DNA of 64,000 bases from Struthio camelus (lineage: Eukaryota; Chordata; Aves; Struthioniformes; Struthionidae): positions 10,000,514-10,064,513 of the forward strand of contig NC_090982.1 in the NCBI RefSeq assembly GCF_040807025.1. The letters are read 5' to 3'. Of the stretch, positions 35,101-50,100 are shown in pieces (position 1 is the stretch's first letter; every line of letters starts with the position of its first letter). The notes below the pieces were generated by a model. That model ran no database searches. It worked only from the letters and a program-made list of their open reading frames with translations, and was not told where the DNA came from. Position numbers and translations under genes: made by a program.

Positions 35101-38100
35101 CTCCTGAGGACTGTTATCTTTTTGATCGTCGGAGGCATTGCTGTTCATGTTAGGGTTTTGTATAAGGATGAGGGTCCACTTACAGCTCTACCTTGTGAGC
35201 TGCCATTACAGCTGGGTTAAGTATCTTCAGTCACAGTGCTTATACCTTCAGTCCAGCCTGTCTCCTGCAGCCATGGTTCATTAGGATATAATGCTGCTTT
35301 TTCGTTAACGCTTTATTTACCTAACAGGTTATTCTTATTAATGAACACTTTTCACCTGCATGAACATTTATCAAATCAAGACACCAAAAGGATACTGAAG
35401 TAGTGAGGATCTCTGTCTGCCTAAAGTGACTTTTGCATGTATTTATTATATAAAAACTTTAAAAGTAGTGTTTGATTGATGTTAAATACTCTTCAGAGAT
35501 AGCAGCATTTGTGTCTGGTGTTGTAATGCACACATAAAATGCATTTGTCCTATCTTACTGCGAACGTCAGTAACTTGTGTAAACAACAGAGGTTTGTTAC
35601 AAAGTTGAGATGAACTGCTCTGTTATCCAGAGAGCAAGCTGTTCTGAGTTATTAAATTTGTGTAACGAACTTTAATCTTATATTTTTCTTAGCTAATGTT
35701 CCAAACAAAATGCCACCCTTCATCAGGGATCTTTTGTCAGTGTTCGTTGTCTGTTTGCTTGTTTTCTGTTGAGTCCATCTCTTCTGTCTAGCAAGCAAAG
35801 AAATTTATTTTTAGCATAAATAAGCAGTCATTGGATCTGTGAAAGCATACAGCGTGTGCAGTACAACAGCAATCAAAACCATCAGGTTCTCTTGGCACAG
35901 TCGATCTCATTGTAGAGAACTGTTAACAAGCCTGTAAAACTGCCTCTGACAGTTTACTGACTTATCTAAGCCGTAGTCATGACTCTGGCATGGAGAAACT
36001 TGAACTAGGACTCAGGGCTTCCTATATGAAGGCTACTATGTATCACCCATATGAGCTATATGGGGTGTATGTGTTATATATATACGCACGTGTATGTACA
36101 CAAACACATACATGAAAATAAAGGTTATTCTCATCAGTATTTTTCTTAGTTGAATTAAGTGGCCTGCAGGTAAACAGCTCTGTAGGTCTTACGAAATGCC
36201 CTGGGGCAGACCTTACTCTTTAGTATTAGAAAGTATTAGTAAAGATGGTTCCCTCGCTAGTTCCTAAATTACTTGGGCCTGGTTTGGTACATAAACAGAG
36301 AGGGTCTTTTGGCCTTAAAAAAAAAAAAAAGAAAAACTGCCTGGTGTTTCTCTCAGCACCTTCTTAAAGAGACAGTACATATTCTAACAATGCATGCTGA
36401 TGAAAAGTAGTTTAGTTACAAACGAGGAAACAATAAACCTTGTAACATTCTATCAGTGTCACCAAACTAATCACTTCAGGCCTCTGCCATGGACAACACG
36501 CATTTTGAATGATCCACATGGCTAAACTTCCTCTGGGAGGGAGGGATTTCCTTTTTTTCCCCTCTAGGAAGTGATCATTTCTGTGTTCAGGTTACAATCA
36601 CTAGTAACAAATTTTCTAGCTAGAGCTGAAGTCCTCACAAAGCACCATAAATTACAGGTAGACAGTCTTGCTTTCAGCCTCCATCTTTCAGTTAAAAAGA
36701 ACTACTGCAAAGGATTGAGGCTGCCCACATTCTCCACCAGTCAGTTACTGCTGCTAAGTTAATTTCTTGAATGTGTTTCTTTCTTGTAGCATCACACTTT
36801 GTACAGCTAAATGCAAAGTGTGAAGTAATTACTTAGTGGCTAACATTCACAGATAGTAGTGAAGCTTTAGTTAGCAATTGTGCTAGGAATAAATATGCTC
36901 ACCACCCTTATACAACATCCAAAAAGTCTTTGCTTTGAGTCAAGCAGGCCTCAATCAGGAGGAGAAGGGTCTGCTTCAACAGCTCCTTGGGTCAGGTCCT
37001 CAAGCTTACCAGGTTGTCCTCTTCTATCTTCAGCAAGACTAGAAATCTGAAAAACAGATGACCCATCTGACTGCTGGTGACTCATCCACCTTCTTATTTT
37101 TTCTTTTAGATTCTTATACCTTCCTTTTTTGATGGATCTTCTTTTTTTATCCCACATCTTCGAGCTATTAATTGATTTCCATTTCAGCAGTCCAACCTCC
37201 TTTTAATCTTTCTCACAGCTTTTTCCCACAACTTCAATTTTGTTTAGAATTCTGAGTCGAAATAATGTAGCTGTGCTGGGTTTGAGTTCAGCGTTGGAAC
37301 CTTGGGATGGAGGCAGCTGAACCACTGAGGGTACGTTATGGAAGCATTTAGACAAGGAAGGGGTTACAGGCTTGTAAACAAACAAGTTCATTGTTTTTGG
37401 AAGTTGCAAGTAACCAAAAATTAATAGTAAATGTATTTCTAGTACCGGTAGCATGTCATGATTCCTTTTGCAGTCTAGTTATAAACTGTCTTAGTGAATA
37501 TATGCTTTTAGGGTTTTTTCTTACACTTGCTTATCTCTCCCAAAGTTCATGAACTCCTACATCTCTTATGAAAACTTCTACTTGAATTTCCAGAGTTCTT
37601 TCCCAAAAGCTTTTAGAGAAATTCACAGAATCACAGAATGATTGAGGTTGGAAGGGACCTCTGGAGATCATCTAGTCCAACCTCCCTGCTTAAGCAGGGT
37701 CTTCTAGAGCACATTGCCCAGGATTGCGTCCAGGTGGGTTTTGAATATCTCCAGCGAAGGAGACTCCACCACCTCTCTGCGCAACCTGTTCCAGTACTCT
37801 GTCACCCTCACAGGCAAGAAGTTTCTCCTCAGGTTCAGACGGACCTTCCTGTGTTTCAGTTTCTGCCCATTGCCTCGTGTCCTGTCACTGGGCACCACGG
37901 AGAAGAGTCTGGCCCCATTCTCTCGACACCCTCCCTTCAGATACTTGGACACATTGAGGAGATCGCCTCTCAGTCTTCCACTGGACTCTCTCCAGTAGTG
38001 CCGTGTCTCTCTTGCTCTGGGGAGCCCAGAATTGGACACAGGACTCCAGGGGAGGCCTCCCCAGGGCTGAGGAGAGGGGGAGAGGGCAAGGATCACCTCC

Positions 38101-41100
38101 CTCCACCTGCCGCCAACACTCTGCCTAATGCACCCCGGGATCCCATTGGCCTTCTTGGCCCCAAGGGCACATTGCTGGCTCATGGTCAACTTGTTGTCCA
38201 TCGGGACTCCCAGGCCCTTCTCTGCAGAGCTGCTTTCCAGCAGGTCAACCCCCAGCCTATACTGGTGCGTGGGGTTATTCCTCCCTAGGTGCAGGACCCT
38301 GCGCTTGCCTTTGTTGAACTTCATGAGGTTCCTCTCTGCCCAGCTCTCTAGCCAGTCCAGGTCCCTCTGAATGGCAGCACAGCCTAGGGTAATAGGAAAG
38401 GTCGTTGTATGGATATATAACTGAAAAAAGTTTGGAAATAGCATGGGACCATAGCAAGGACTAAAAGTTTAGCCTTCAGAAAGGCAGGAAGTCATGGTGG
38501 GGCTCCACATTCATGCTGATTATAAGTGACCTGGGAAAGGGCTCAAATACAAGCTGAGTTTGATGATACAAGGTTATTCCGCACAGTAAAGAGCAGGGCT
38601 CCTGAAGAATTTCAGAACTCCCTAGTACCAGATGGCTGGCCCATAAAATTGCAGCTGAGGCTTAACTACAGCAATGGATGGGAAGGACTCTGTCATTAGA
38701 TAAAAAAAATGATGGGCTCTGTGCAGACTGGCAAACTTGAGAAATGAGGTCTTAGGATTATCTTGGGGTTATAATACTATTATGAGTATGCTGGCACAGT
38801 AGGAAAAAAATTGCAAATGATAGGAAATGCTAGAAAAAGGCTAGAGAACAAACTGGCAAACACTGTTCCACTGGGGAAACCTGTTTTGTAAGCATACATG
38901 AAATACAGTTGTGCTCTTCTCGTTCCCACCCACCAAATATGGAAACCAAAACTCACTGAGAGGTATAGCAGAGTGAAAGGGTGACTCGGAAGGATAAGAA
39001 GGATATGGAACAGTTAAGTTACATGATTTAGGTGGGAAATGATAAAGATATGGCCTATAAAATAAGTGACCTTGAGAAGGTAAATAGGGGCAATGATCAT
39101 TTTCATGGATTCAAAAGCAACAGAATATACTCTCTGGGACCTGGGATCAGTTATGAATTACTTAATTCCAAAGTAGTGGTCTCTAACTGATAGCCCCTGA
39201 GCTGTGAAGTGTCTGAAATAGGATAAGTGTAGTGATACCTCTTCCTCCCATCTCCTCCGCTCTTTCCCAGGCATCTGCTGTTGCTGCTGTCAAACAATGT
39301 CAGGAAGGGAAAATGTTTGTTTTGATCCAGTACAGCTGTTCTAGTATGCTGGACTGAGCCTGCCTATGCATGATTATTTCACATCTGATTCTTTCAAGAG
39401 CAAGCGTGATGCTGGTTCTTTCTGATAGTGGCTTTTTTGATGTTCAGACATGAAACTGAGAAGATAACATAATGTCAATCTCCTGAAATGCTTGTCAGGT
39501 GAAGCTGTCCTCTCATCTCTTTCCTGACTTGTCGTCTTAAATTCTTTCTTGCGGTTAGAAGAGAAGATAAAGCAGGTAGTAGCAGCAATCTTTTAATTGG
39601 CAGAAAGAGGGAATAATTTCTCTTGTCTCCACTTTTCTTGTAGGAATGTCTGTCTTAGTTTTTCTATCTGATATCTTTAGGAGCTGCTGGAAAAGTAACC
39701 TCAGTGTTATGAATTTGGAAATTCCATTTATGTTGGAAAAGACGCACTGTCTTTTCAGTATTTCAAAGACGTTCTTTTTCTCAGAGCATGCTACCAGCTA
39801 CCTGTGTAACCATTAATGTGTTGTCATCGGATGCCAGTTTAAACTTGAGTAAACTATGCTTCTGCAGTCAGTTTTCTTCCTTCTTTTTTAAATATGGGTA
39901 AAGAATATGCAATATCTGAAGACTTAGTGGACTTAGGGACTTTATTTTACAGATGTTGGCTGATGTTGGTGCACGTGCTTCTCAGACTGGGGAGTGTTTG
40001 GTGGCTGCTTACTCTAAGCTGGAGGTTTTGCCCCAAAAGGGAAAACGTACTGTTCTTTGCTTTGTCTGTCAAATGTCTTGAGCGGTGCTGGGCAGGTCCT
40101 AAAGGCTATCTGTCGTCTTTGACAGATGCTTCATTTTGTGTATGTGTGTATGATTTTTGGTTGGTTGATTTTGTTTTTTTTACCAACTGATCCTGCTGTC
40201 TTCCTGAGCTCTGGACTCTGCTATCAAGGAATGTTCATGACTTTTATAAACTTTATATGATGAGAAAAATTCAGAGAACTAAATACTGTTAAAATAGTGA
40301 CAGAAAAGGGAATAGAACTACTTCTAAATCTCTGCTCCTGGGCTGTATCTCCTCTCCCTGAATGAACCTGATATTATACCTTACTTGGTCTGGCAGCTGA
40401 ATGTTTACTGAGCTGCTCAGAATTAATTGTACAAGTTAGCTCAGAGGAGAGGAGGGTTACCATAGTAACTAGCTGTATTCCTTGAACTGCTTTAGTTCTA
40501 TCAGGTTTTTACTTTCCAGGAAGGAATTTTTATACCATGATTCAGCAGTGTGATGCAAAATCATCATTTTCAAAGAAATGGATTTGAGAAAATTAAAAAA
40601 AAAATCAGCTCTAATTATATATAATGCATAGTGTGTGTTTACAAGCTGAGGCTGTTGCTTTCAGAGGCAGCTATTTAGAAGAGCAGGGAAGAGCTGAGGA
40701 ACTGAAGGTTAATTTTGAAGCAGTGTTTCCCTACTGTCTAGAAAAGCTGCACTAGAAAATGAGTGGAAGAAACAGAGGAACCTGGAGTTGTAGTGTCTGC
40801 TTCTGACAGAAAAGATGCTGCCAGCCAAAGCTTTGGATGCAAAGTACTGCTGGTAAAGGTCAGGAGTACCCTCCTAGCTGCTTTGAGCTCTGTCTTGCTA
40901 GGAACCAGAACTGCATGCACTGTTAAGGAAATTCAGTTGGAAACAAGAGCAATGCTTCAGTGTGAAGACAGGTCTCAGGTGCCTATCGGCAAAATGTGCC
41001 TATATGCCGTCTTTGGCATGTATACCCTAGTTGTTTACTTGTGGTGCTATACACTTGAACATGGTCTGAAAGAATTTATGAATCATGCTTCTGATGAATT

Positions 41101-44100
41101 AGCCTCTCTGAATCAATATTAAGGTTCTGATTGTTGGGTCTTAGAGCAGTCTTTGAGGACCTGCTTGATACCAAACATCATGGAGCCATATTTTCCCCTC
41201 TGCCAGAAAATGATGAGGCTCTGTGACAGTTATTAAGCACCAGGTTCCACTGTGCATTTCATTTCCCTGCTTTGCAGGAGGGTGGCAGAATATAGCTGAT
41301 TAAGATAATCATGAGTGGAACCTTGGAAAAAAGTCACTTTTCTGGACTAGAAACTCTCAATTCAAGGAAGTATTTTCCTCTGTTCCTGTTGGAAAGTATG
41401 CTGATGCTCTAGGAAGGTTGCCACTGTACCTCCTCTTTGCTCCCTACTGTGCTCAGTAGTTAGATAAGACTGTCAAGCTCATCTTGATCAACCAGGCTTA
41501 ACAAAGTGGATCCTTTCTTTTGATCATGTATACTAATGTAGTAGTTTAGTTGCACGTTCACAAGTATACTTGTAAAAAGCTTTTGTCCTAGCAGCACGTA
41601 CAGGGGCATTTCTTCCCCCATCCCTCTATACGTATACATTAAAAGGAGTGGACTTACTCTTCCCTTCCATTTTGCTTAGATAACTCAATTCTTTGGTTTG
41701 CAGCAGCAGTGTTTATTTTGGGAGCGTTTTTTTTATTTGAAGCTATGTTATTGTTTTGGGATCCTGATTTGAATTTTTCACAGCTCCCTCTGTTACTCTG
41801 CTTATTCTGTCTGTTATTCAGGCCCAGGACAAACATGTCTGCCCTTATTTTTCTTCTGTGTAGTATGACTTCAACCCGTATGGTCTTAAACAGTGTTGCT
41901 CCAATAGCACATTCTGAGAGCTGTTGTCACTGCTCTCTAATGGAGAGATGACAGCAGGTATGCTGCATTTGCAAAGCAGATCTGCTAGCTGTACTTACGA
42001 GCAATACCATACTACCAAATCTATAGACGCCACCAGAAACTAAGTTGAGATTTGCTCAGAGAAAGGGTAGCTGATACGAAGTCTGTCATTCACAAGTGAA
42101 ACTGCTTACGATTAAAAGCTTCTGTACTGTTAGGCATCCCTGAAGATCTCTTGGCCATAACAGTGACTGGAGGAGTCTGTTGCATCAATTAGCTTCAGTG
42201 CAAGGAGTGGTAGCCTACTTAACTGAAGTAGGCTGAAATAGCTTACTGAAATAGCAATGTTTTCCTGCCTCTCAATGGTTGACTGTCTCAGTATCCACAG
42301 TCTCTTCAGAAGAGAGATTTGATGCCTATAAAACCTCAGAGCTATTATTGGAGTTAAGAGGCTTAAAAGTGCCTAGGGATCTTCTCTCTTCAGTCTGCTG
42401 CCAGTCTCCAGGGTGTGTGCTTTAGAAGTCCTTACTGCAGCATCAATTTAGAAAGACCTAGCCAAGAGAGGAAAAAATGCTTAAAGGTGGACTCTTGCTT
42501 CTGGCTTTTTCAGGATAATCTGCCACACAACCCAGCACAGCCTATTCACACAGATTGTGGTCCTAATAACCTCAAGTATTTTACGGAGCTAAAAGAATAA
42601 TAGTTTCCTTGGCATATTTTTTTAAACAAATCCCTTAATCTTGTGCACAGCCATTTGGGATATCCTTAACTGGTCTTCTATGTCCATTACCTGCTAAGGA
42701 GTGTGTCCTGATATCCTCTGGGCCGCTTGCTGTACTCTGGCCTCCTGACTATATTTCTCCAGAAGCGTGGACAGGGATGTTATTCGTTAAAAATATCAAG
42801 TACTCAAAGAGGCCCTTTCTTTGTGTGTGATTCAAGAGACACAGTAGGATATCTTCTACCAGATGTTACAAATGCTCCTTTTGGTGAAGCAAGAATGTCA
42901 TTCTGTATTGCTTGTCATCAATGATCTTGTCATCAAAAAGGTCCAAGAATTATTGCCACAGTGACTTTTGCAGAAGCTCCTAAATAGTGACAAAGGATGT
43001 AGAAGAGGTGCCTTGTCTGCCTTGATTTCTACTGGTGAGATTTGCCCTTGGACCTTTTTGATACCTGCACCTAGGAGCATAATGTCTAGGAGTGAAGCAT
43101 TATCCACAGTTGAGGAAGATCAAATTGGAATCAGCTGAAGCCCGTTGGGTGTGGGTGCTGAGGGAGTTAGCTGATGTCACTGAAAGGCCGTTCTCTAGCA
43201 TGTTCCAAGATTGTGGCAACTAGAAAAGGTTCTTGAGGCCTGAAAAAAAAAATACAACCAACCAAACAAACAAAAAAAAATCTCTGGCATTGATTGCATA
43301 CATTTTTCAAAAGGGCAAAGAGAAGGATCTGGGGGATTCCAGCCTAGTTGCTTGCTTCTAGCCCTGGGAAGGCTGCAGGAACAACTGTTTCTCCTGGAGC
43401 ATGGGAAGGACAAGGGTATTGGGAAAGACTGGCAGGGATTTGCTAAGGGCAGCTCGTGTCTGATCAGTCAGGTTGCCCTCTGAAAGGATGGGCTCTGTGG
43501 ATGAGAGGAGAGCAGTGCATGGTGTTCTCTTTGACTTCTTTGTAAAGGTCTTTGACACATTTTCTCATAGTCTTGTTTGCACCCAAGTGGCGGTGAGATA
43601 TGGATTTGATCAATGAACTAAAAGGTGGGATGGAAAACTGGCCAAACTACTGGGCTCCAGGGGTTGTCATCAGCAGTATGAGGTCCAGTTGGCAGCTGGT
43701 TACTAGGGACATGCCTCAGCAGTTGGTGCTGGGGCCAGCCTGTTTAACAACTTTCTTAATAAACTGCATGAGGGGATGGAGCATACCTTGGGCAAGTCTG
43801 GGGATGATGCCATATTGAAAAGACTGATATACTGGGGTGGAGGGTTACTCTTCAGAGGGACCTCAACAGGCAGGGACTAAGAAGAAACTACTGAAGTTCA
43901 GCATAAGCAAATGCCAAGTCCTACCAGTGACTGGAAGGAGCCTGCTAGCAGTGCAGGCTGTGGCTGACTATCGGATAGAGAGCTGTTCTCATTAAAGGCC
44001 CTTGGGAGTCGTGATGGGCAGCAAACCGAACTGGAGTCATCTGGGGGGCCTTGCAGCCTCAATCTGGACTGTCTTAGCAAAGGTGTTTTGTCAGTGCCTC

Positions 44101-47100
44101 TGAGCCTGATGCACCTGGCATCCTATGTCCTGTTTGGAGCTCCCCAGGATAGGACTAGACATTAACTGAACACTGCAAGAAGGGGGGCTGGAGAACAGCA
44201 CGTATTAGGACAGGTGGCAAGAAATGCCTTGGTTCACCCTGAGGAAGAGACGACAAAGGGGAGCTCTTCTGGATGTCATCCCCCGCCTCATGGAAGGGCG
44301 AATAAGTTGCAGAACAGGTCAGTCCCAGAAGATCAGTGGAGCCCTTTTTAACTCAGAAGGTTGTTCTACCTCTGGAATAGGAACCCAGCAAAGCAATGGT
44401 ATCTACACTCTTGCAATCTTCCCAAATCAACTATACAAGACCTGCAGCAACCTGATCTAGTGGGCTCTGCTTTGAGCAGGTAGTTGGATTGTGTGGCCTC
44501 CAGAGGTCCCTCCAACTGAAGTTATTCGGTACTGTTTACTGAAGATCCTGTGGGTTCTGCAAATCATACTTGATGCTGAACCTGCCTTCCCTTCTTAGCA
44601 GTGATTGTGATTGTCCCTGCAGTTAGATTCTGTTGTGGAATAACCCCATTTGGAGGGGGAAAAACTTAAACTTGGTCTGTGCATTCATAAAATGCTCTGC
44701 TTGTTGAAGGGGCCCTGTAACTATCCAGGGAATTTAAGATGAGCAGAGGTCATGACTTCACTGGCTGCCATCTTCCTCTCCCCTAACCTTATCAAGCAGA
44801 AATAGGAGCCTGTATACTTTTAACAGGTCCCTTTTAAAGTAAGATCCTACTTTGACATTACTGTATTGGATCTTCAGGTCCTGGAATCAGTCTTGATTTG
44901 TTTTGGCATGAGTGTCTTTACAGTAGCTATTTCCTCATAATAAAGAATAGAAGTAGGAGACATAGACCTAAGATTTTTATGCATCTGTACTTATCTATAC
45001 TCATATATCTATATTCTCCTTTGGCGTTCTTGGGTCAAGTAACAGGAACCTTTCAGAAAAAGGCACTTTGTTATTTTTATTTTTATTTTTTCCTTATAAA
45101 ATCAGCAGCACTGGCCAGACTAGCATCTTCTGGAACCTGGTCTTTAATTTTCAATGGGAGTAGTAGTCTAGCTTCCAACCAGATGTCTTAGGCATTGTAG
45201 CCTGTAGCCAACCTATTCAATTTTTGAGGTACTGCTTTTGAGCCCCTGACTTTTTCCTCTCTCATGAGATACTGTTTCAGCTTAAAATACAGTGGTTCCT
45301 TGATGAAGAGACAGGATCCCCTAGCATACTAGGTTCTACAGCAGCCAAGGTTTGTCTTTTGCAGGAGTGGGGTTTATCTAATTTGCAGTCCTCTGAAACG
45401 GGACTCTTTTCAGAGGTGCACAATGAAATGATGAGAACCAGCTATCATAGACTGCAGTGAGGAGAATTCTGATTGTAGATGGTGTGTGTAAAAAGAAACA
45501 ACAACAAAAAAAAAGCAAAAAACCCCAAACTTCACTGTGGGAGTGAGGCAACACAGGAACAGGTTGCCCTGAGAGGTGGTAGGACCTCTGTCCTTGGAGA
45601 TTTTCAGAATTTCATCGAGCAAAACCGTGAGCAACTTGATTGGCCTTTGGGGTCACCCCTACTTTGAGCAAGAGATTGAAGTAAAGGCTAGAGAATTCCC
45701 TAACAACTTGAACTTTTCTGTGATTAGGAAATCGTGAACCATATGTAGGTTCTCCCTGTCATGAGTCATTGAAGCCTTCCTTTGTACTTCTAGGTTGTAC
45801 ATCAGGACACGCTTTGTGATCTTAAATGTCAAACTAAGTAGCTGAGAAGCTTAGGAATTTGATGAATTTTCCCTCAGGTATAGACATATCTGTAAGAAGA
45901 CACTAAGCCTCTCTTCCCTTCTTCCACACCCTCAAGAGCAGTCTTATATGTCATCTTGGTTTAGAGAGCCAGCTTGGAAAAACACAATTTTTAAAGCCCG
46001 TGCGCTCATGATTATGGATTCCTGGGGCTCGGGGTTGTTGTATATGTTTGTCTGCCTTCTTATGTCTGGTGACTGTTGGGGTTTTTTTTTTATTGCAGAA
46101 AATATTGCCACACAGATCTTGACTGATAAACAAGGACTCAGACGTGCCACCATGAATACATGAGAACTGCAATGTGTTTAGCTTTTTTAAAAAAAAAAAA
46201 AAAAAACCCTATAATAACTATTTCTTTTAGTTATGAAGTACTTTCTTTTAGTTTCTTTTAGTTCTGTCGTTTAGACGAATAACAAACGTTACTTTCATAG
46301 CTGTGACTTCAGATTGTCTGAGATACTACTTATTAGGTATGGGGAAGAGGAGAAGCATTTGGACTTGCAAAGCACCTAGGTCTGGAGGGAAGTTGTGACT
46401 GTGTGGTTTAAAATGGTCTAATCAAACTTAAAATGATCCAGAATTTTCTTCTTTATTTTCAGAACTTTTGTGAATAAAAGTGTTCTCTGTATGTGACAGC
46501 AGATATTGTTTAAAGTAGTACCTGGCAGGTGACCTCTCATCTCTGAAATGTACCATTAAATCCCTTTTCCCTCAGTGAATTGAGATGGATTTTTTTGTTT
46601 AGGGTAGGCTCATGGAAGAGATGTTATGTTCAAGAAGTGTATCGTTATCTTCTGTTTCTGCTAGGAGAAAAAGGATACTTACTCTTTTGAAAGTAAGCCT
46701 TAATTGTAATACATAGCTTTCGTGTTTGCTCTGTACTGATTTAGTCATGTGTGTTCAGGATCCCCAGTAAAAGCCAACACTGCTGGCTTATGTTCAGCTT
46801 GCTGTCTACCAAGGTTCCATCAAAAGAAATGACTTTTCTGCAGTAACTGCCTCAAGCTTAGTTCCCTGTGGGTGTCCACCTCAAAGTTTGTGTAAAATGT
46901 GTGTTATAAAAACTATCAAAATGGTTTAGACTGGGACACAACTCATTCTTGACTCTTTTTGTTTTCCAAGGTGGAAAAAGTATGCACAGGCGATCATATG
47001 GATGGGCTCCTCTATCCTGCTAAAAGAGTACCACCATTAGTGAAGAGCGATGGAGAGCAAGAAAAAGCATCTCAAAATGTTACTTCTTCAAAAGTGGACC

Positions 47101-50100
47101 CTTTGTTAAAATCAAGCATGGAAACCACATCTGCTTCACTTAGTAGTGACTTCAAGCAGAAAGTTACCAACATCTTGCTGAAGTATTCCAGTGGTCTTTG
47201 GGCTAATGCACTTCCCAAGTTGTATCAAGACGCTTACCATCTGAAATTTCCAGAGGATGTTCTAAATAATCTAGAGTTGCTCTCAGATGTGTGCACAGTG
47301 GACCACATATCTGACAACCCCAAAAAGGCCATCCTCTATGCTAAACCCCAAAGACACATTGATGAGAATCTGAACGTTGCTGAGAAAGTCCAGATGCATG
47401 ATGATGTGAAGACCACAGCTGAACAGTACGAAGAATCCAAAGAGCAGTGTGCAGAAAGCATGACTGTTCCTCCTCTAGTCATTCCAGCAGAAGGATCCCT
47501 ATCTGTCTTGGTAGTAGAACTGAACAACACTAATGAGGTCATAATTAGGCAAGTTCTTACTTCAGAATCACTTTTTTAGCTCTACTTATAAATCTGCATA
47601 CTCTTATTGTAGAGCTCTGCCATAAGACAACAGGTGAACAGGGAGCTGCAAGTCTGTATTATTTGCTGATGTTGTTAATGAAACTTAAGGATTCTTTTGT
47701 CTGTGTGTTTGAGTAGAAGTTTGAGACTGCTGAGCTGATCAGTTTTATCATTATCTTGTCTGAGAACCAAAGCAGACTCCAACTGTTGGAAGGCAGTGTT
47801 AAATAACCGTCATGTAACTCATGGTAGTTTTCGGATACTGCCTTGGTGCAGTATACATCAGTGGCTTTTTTTCCTCCTCTTCTGAAACTGACTTACTACC
47901 TAAGCGTGACTTGAATGTGTTCAGATTACACTGTGGTTTTCACTTTCAGCATAGATGAGTTTCCATCCAATAGCGAGCTGCTAGTGCTTCTTAGTGTTGG
48001 TCATTGTTAACCTGTCCAGGTTTAGGGAACTGTAAAAAGTGAATTGTCGTTGCTGTGTTATGTGTATGTTATGGTGCTCTGTCAGGAAACATCATAAGCT
48101 TAGTATACTTCACTGTTAGTATAAACTTAGAAATCCCACCAGTTCTTTAAAACCTATGACTTTCTGAAGAGTATTTTATTCTAAATTATTGCAAACTGAC
48201 CTAAATCTTAAATAGCTTTATCTCACCCAAAAAGATGAATTGAGCTGCTATCTGGTAATATACTATATCATCAATCTTTTTTTTCCCTATCCATTTCTGC
48301 ACTTTCAGCTTACATTAATTCAATTCATTCATTCTCAAAGGTCCTGATTAGATTCTAAGTAAGTATGTGTGCAGTTTACTTCAATCTTCTAACTATTAAA
48401 CACAATCCTTATACCTTACTACTGGTTAGCAATATTCAACACTAACCTTAAGGTTGAAATTTAGATACTCTTTTTTTGTCTAGCCAACAGCAGTATATTG
48501 GAACACTTAACACAGAGCTTCAAGTTTCAGTCTATCGATTTAGTTCTCTGAGCTCGTGGGGTTGTAATTGCTATTAATTCGTAGAGAAAATCCATACTTG
48601 GGGATTAGTAAAGAAATTATCATCTGAGAATGTTGTCATCTTTGTTTCAGATCCTAGCACCATTTTATACTGTGCTCTTCCTCAGGCAAGGTGTTTTATG
48701 TCATATATTTTAGTGGCCACAGGTGTAACATGCTTATAAACTTCTTTTGTGTATGGTCTTACTGCAAAACATAATTTAAGGCAAGAGCCTTTAACCATCC
48801 TTAACATCTCTACTTTCTGAGTGGACAAGTCAATCATTTTAATGAAGGCAAGACTGCCAGAATTTGTGAGTGAGCTTAAGTTTAAAACAAAACAAAAGAC
48901 AAAAAAAGTGGGGGAAGAGCTACATGGAAAAAAGAGCTGTGTTTTTGGGTATTGCTGTGAAAGCTGTATTTGAGTTTAGGCTGAGATAGGAAGGACAATG
49001 ATGAAAGATGAATTAGTACCAGCAAAAATTGTCAATTTAAAGACAACTAATCTGTACATAGAGATCCTGAAACAGTTGGATATAATGCTTATTGCATTTT
49101 TTGTGTTGAGAAAAGCAGGAACAAACTATCCATCTCTACTTCCAGCTTGCTACGCAGGTGAGATAGTAGACGAAACGTTTTCCTTCTCACTGTATACCTT
49201 TTAACTCTGACGGCATTCATAACTTGCTGTGTATGTGGGGAAACATATGTTAGCTTTCCCATCTGTTGTTTTAAGGAGGTTTTCAGAATTATTTGAGGAG
49301 AATTGTTCTCGCTGAAGGTTCGTTTTCTTACCGCTGGCTCCAATACAACGTTAACCATCCAAAACGAACTGTATCTTTGGCAGTATTGTCCCATGTGGAT
49401 GGGTTCAGAGCACGCTCTGTGTTTGGCTTGGTTCGTGTTCACCTGATCATTGAGTTTTGCCTTTAATATTAGGAATACAAGATCATTTCCACTAGTTCAG
49501 AATAATTCTCTCTCTTTAGTTCGATGGCAGTGACATGACCCAAGAAGAGTAAGAAGATCACTTTCCTCCAGCTACTAGCCAAGTTCCTCTTGAGACAGCC
49601 CAGGATACTGTTGGCTTTCTTTGCTGGCGAGGCACACTGCTGGCTTTTGTTCAGCTTGCTGTCTACCAAGACTCCTGAAGCCTTTTCTGCAGAGCTATTC
49701 CCCAGCTGCTCCATCCCCACCTCTGTTGTTGCCAGGGTTTCTTCCTTCTCAGGTGCAGGACATGACGCTTATCCTTGTTAGGTATCATGAGCAATGGGTG
49801 ACAGGAACCTCCAGCCTGTGCAGATAGGCCTGCCCTCAGGTGTATCAGCTCCACTCCCACCCCCACACTCCAGTTTGGTGTCATGGGCAAACTTTGAGTG
49901 AGCCCTCCAATGCCACCTCTGGGTCACTGATAAGGAAGTTAAAACAGGACAGGTCCCACAATAAACCTGTATGGTATTCCACTTGTCACCAGCTTCCAGG
50001 TAGAGTATGTCCCATTAATCACTGTGCTCTGAAGTGATCAGGTAACTAGTTTTTTTACTTATCTAGTTGTCCACACATCAGGACTATAATATCTGAACTT

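Larger units (their letters stand above)
34532..46970 (+). other. TDRD7: TDRD7 intron 6
   Basis: The longest intron (12.4 kb), AT-richer. Holds CR1 fragments (37.6-38.4 kb on the - strand; 43.1-44.5 kb and a small piece near 45.5 kb on the + strand), A-runs near 36,318 and 46,186, and a TG/CA-type purine-pyrimidine alternation near 36,050-36,120. A degenerate CR1-like stretch may lie at 38.5-39.1 kb. No gene recognised. Confidence -1.

Noticed and set aside
40763..41122. A 119-codon + strand frame in intron 6
   Set aside because: No resemblance to a known protein, no exon signals in context, and length within chance expectation for an intron of this size.
47549..47556. A GT donor a few bases downstream (CAA|GTTCTT) instead of the GC donor of exon 7
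   Set aside because: It would put exon 8 out of phase and lose the conserved RYVGKDY join.
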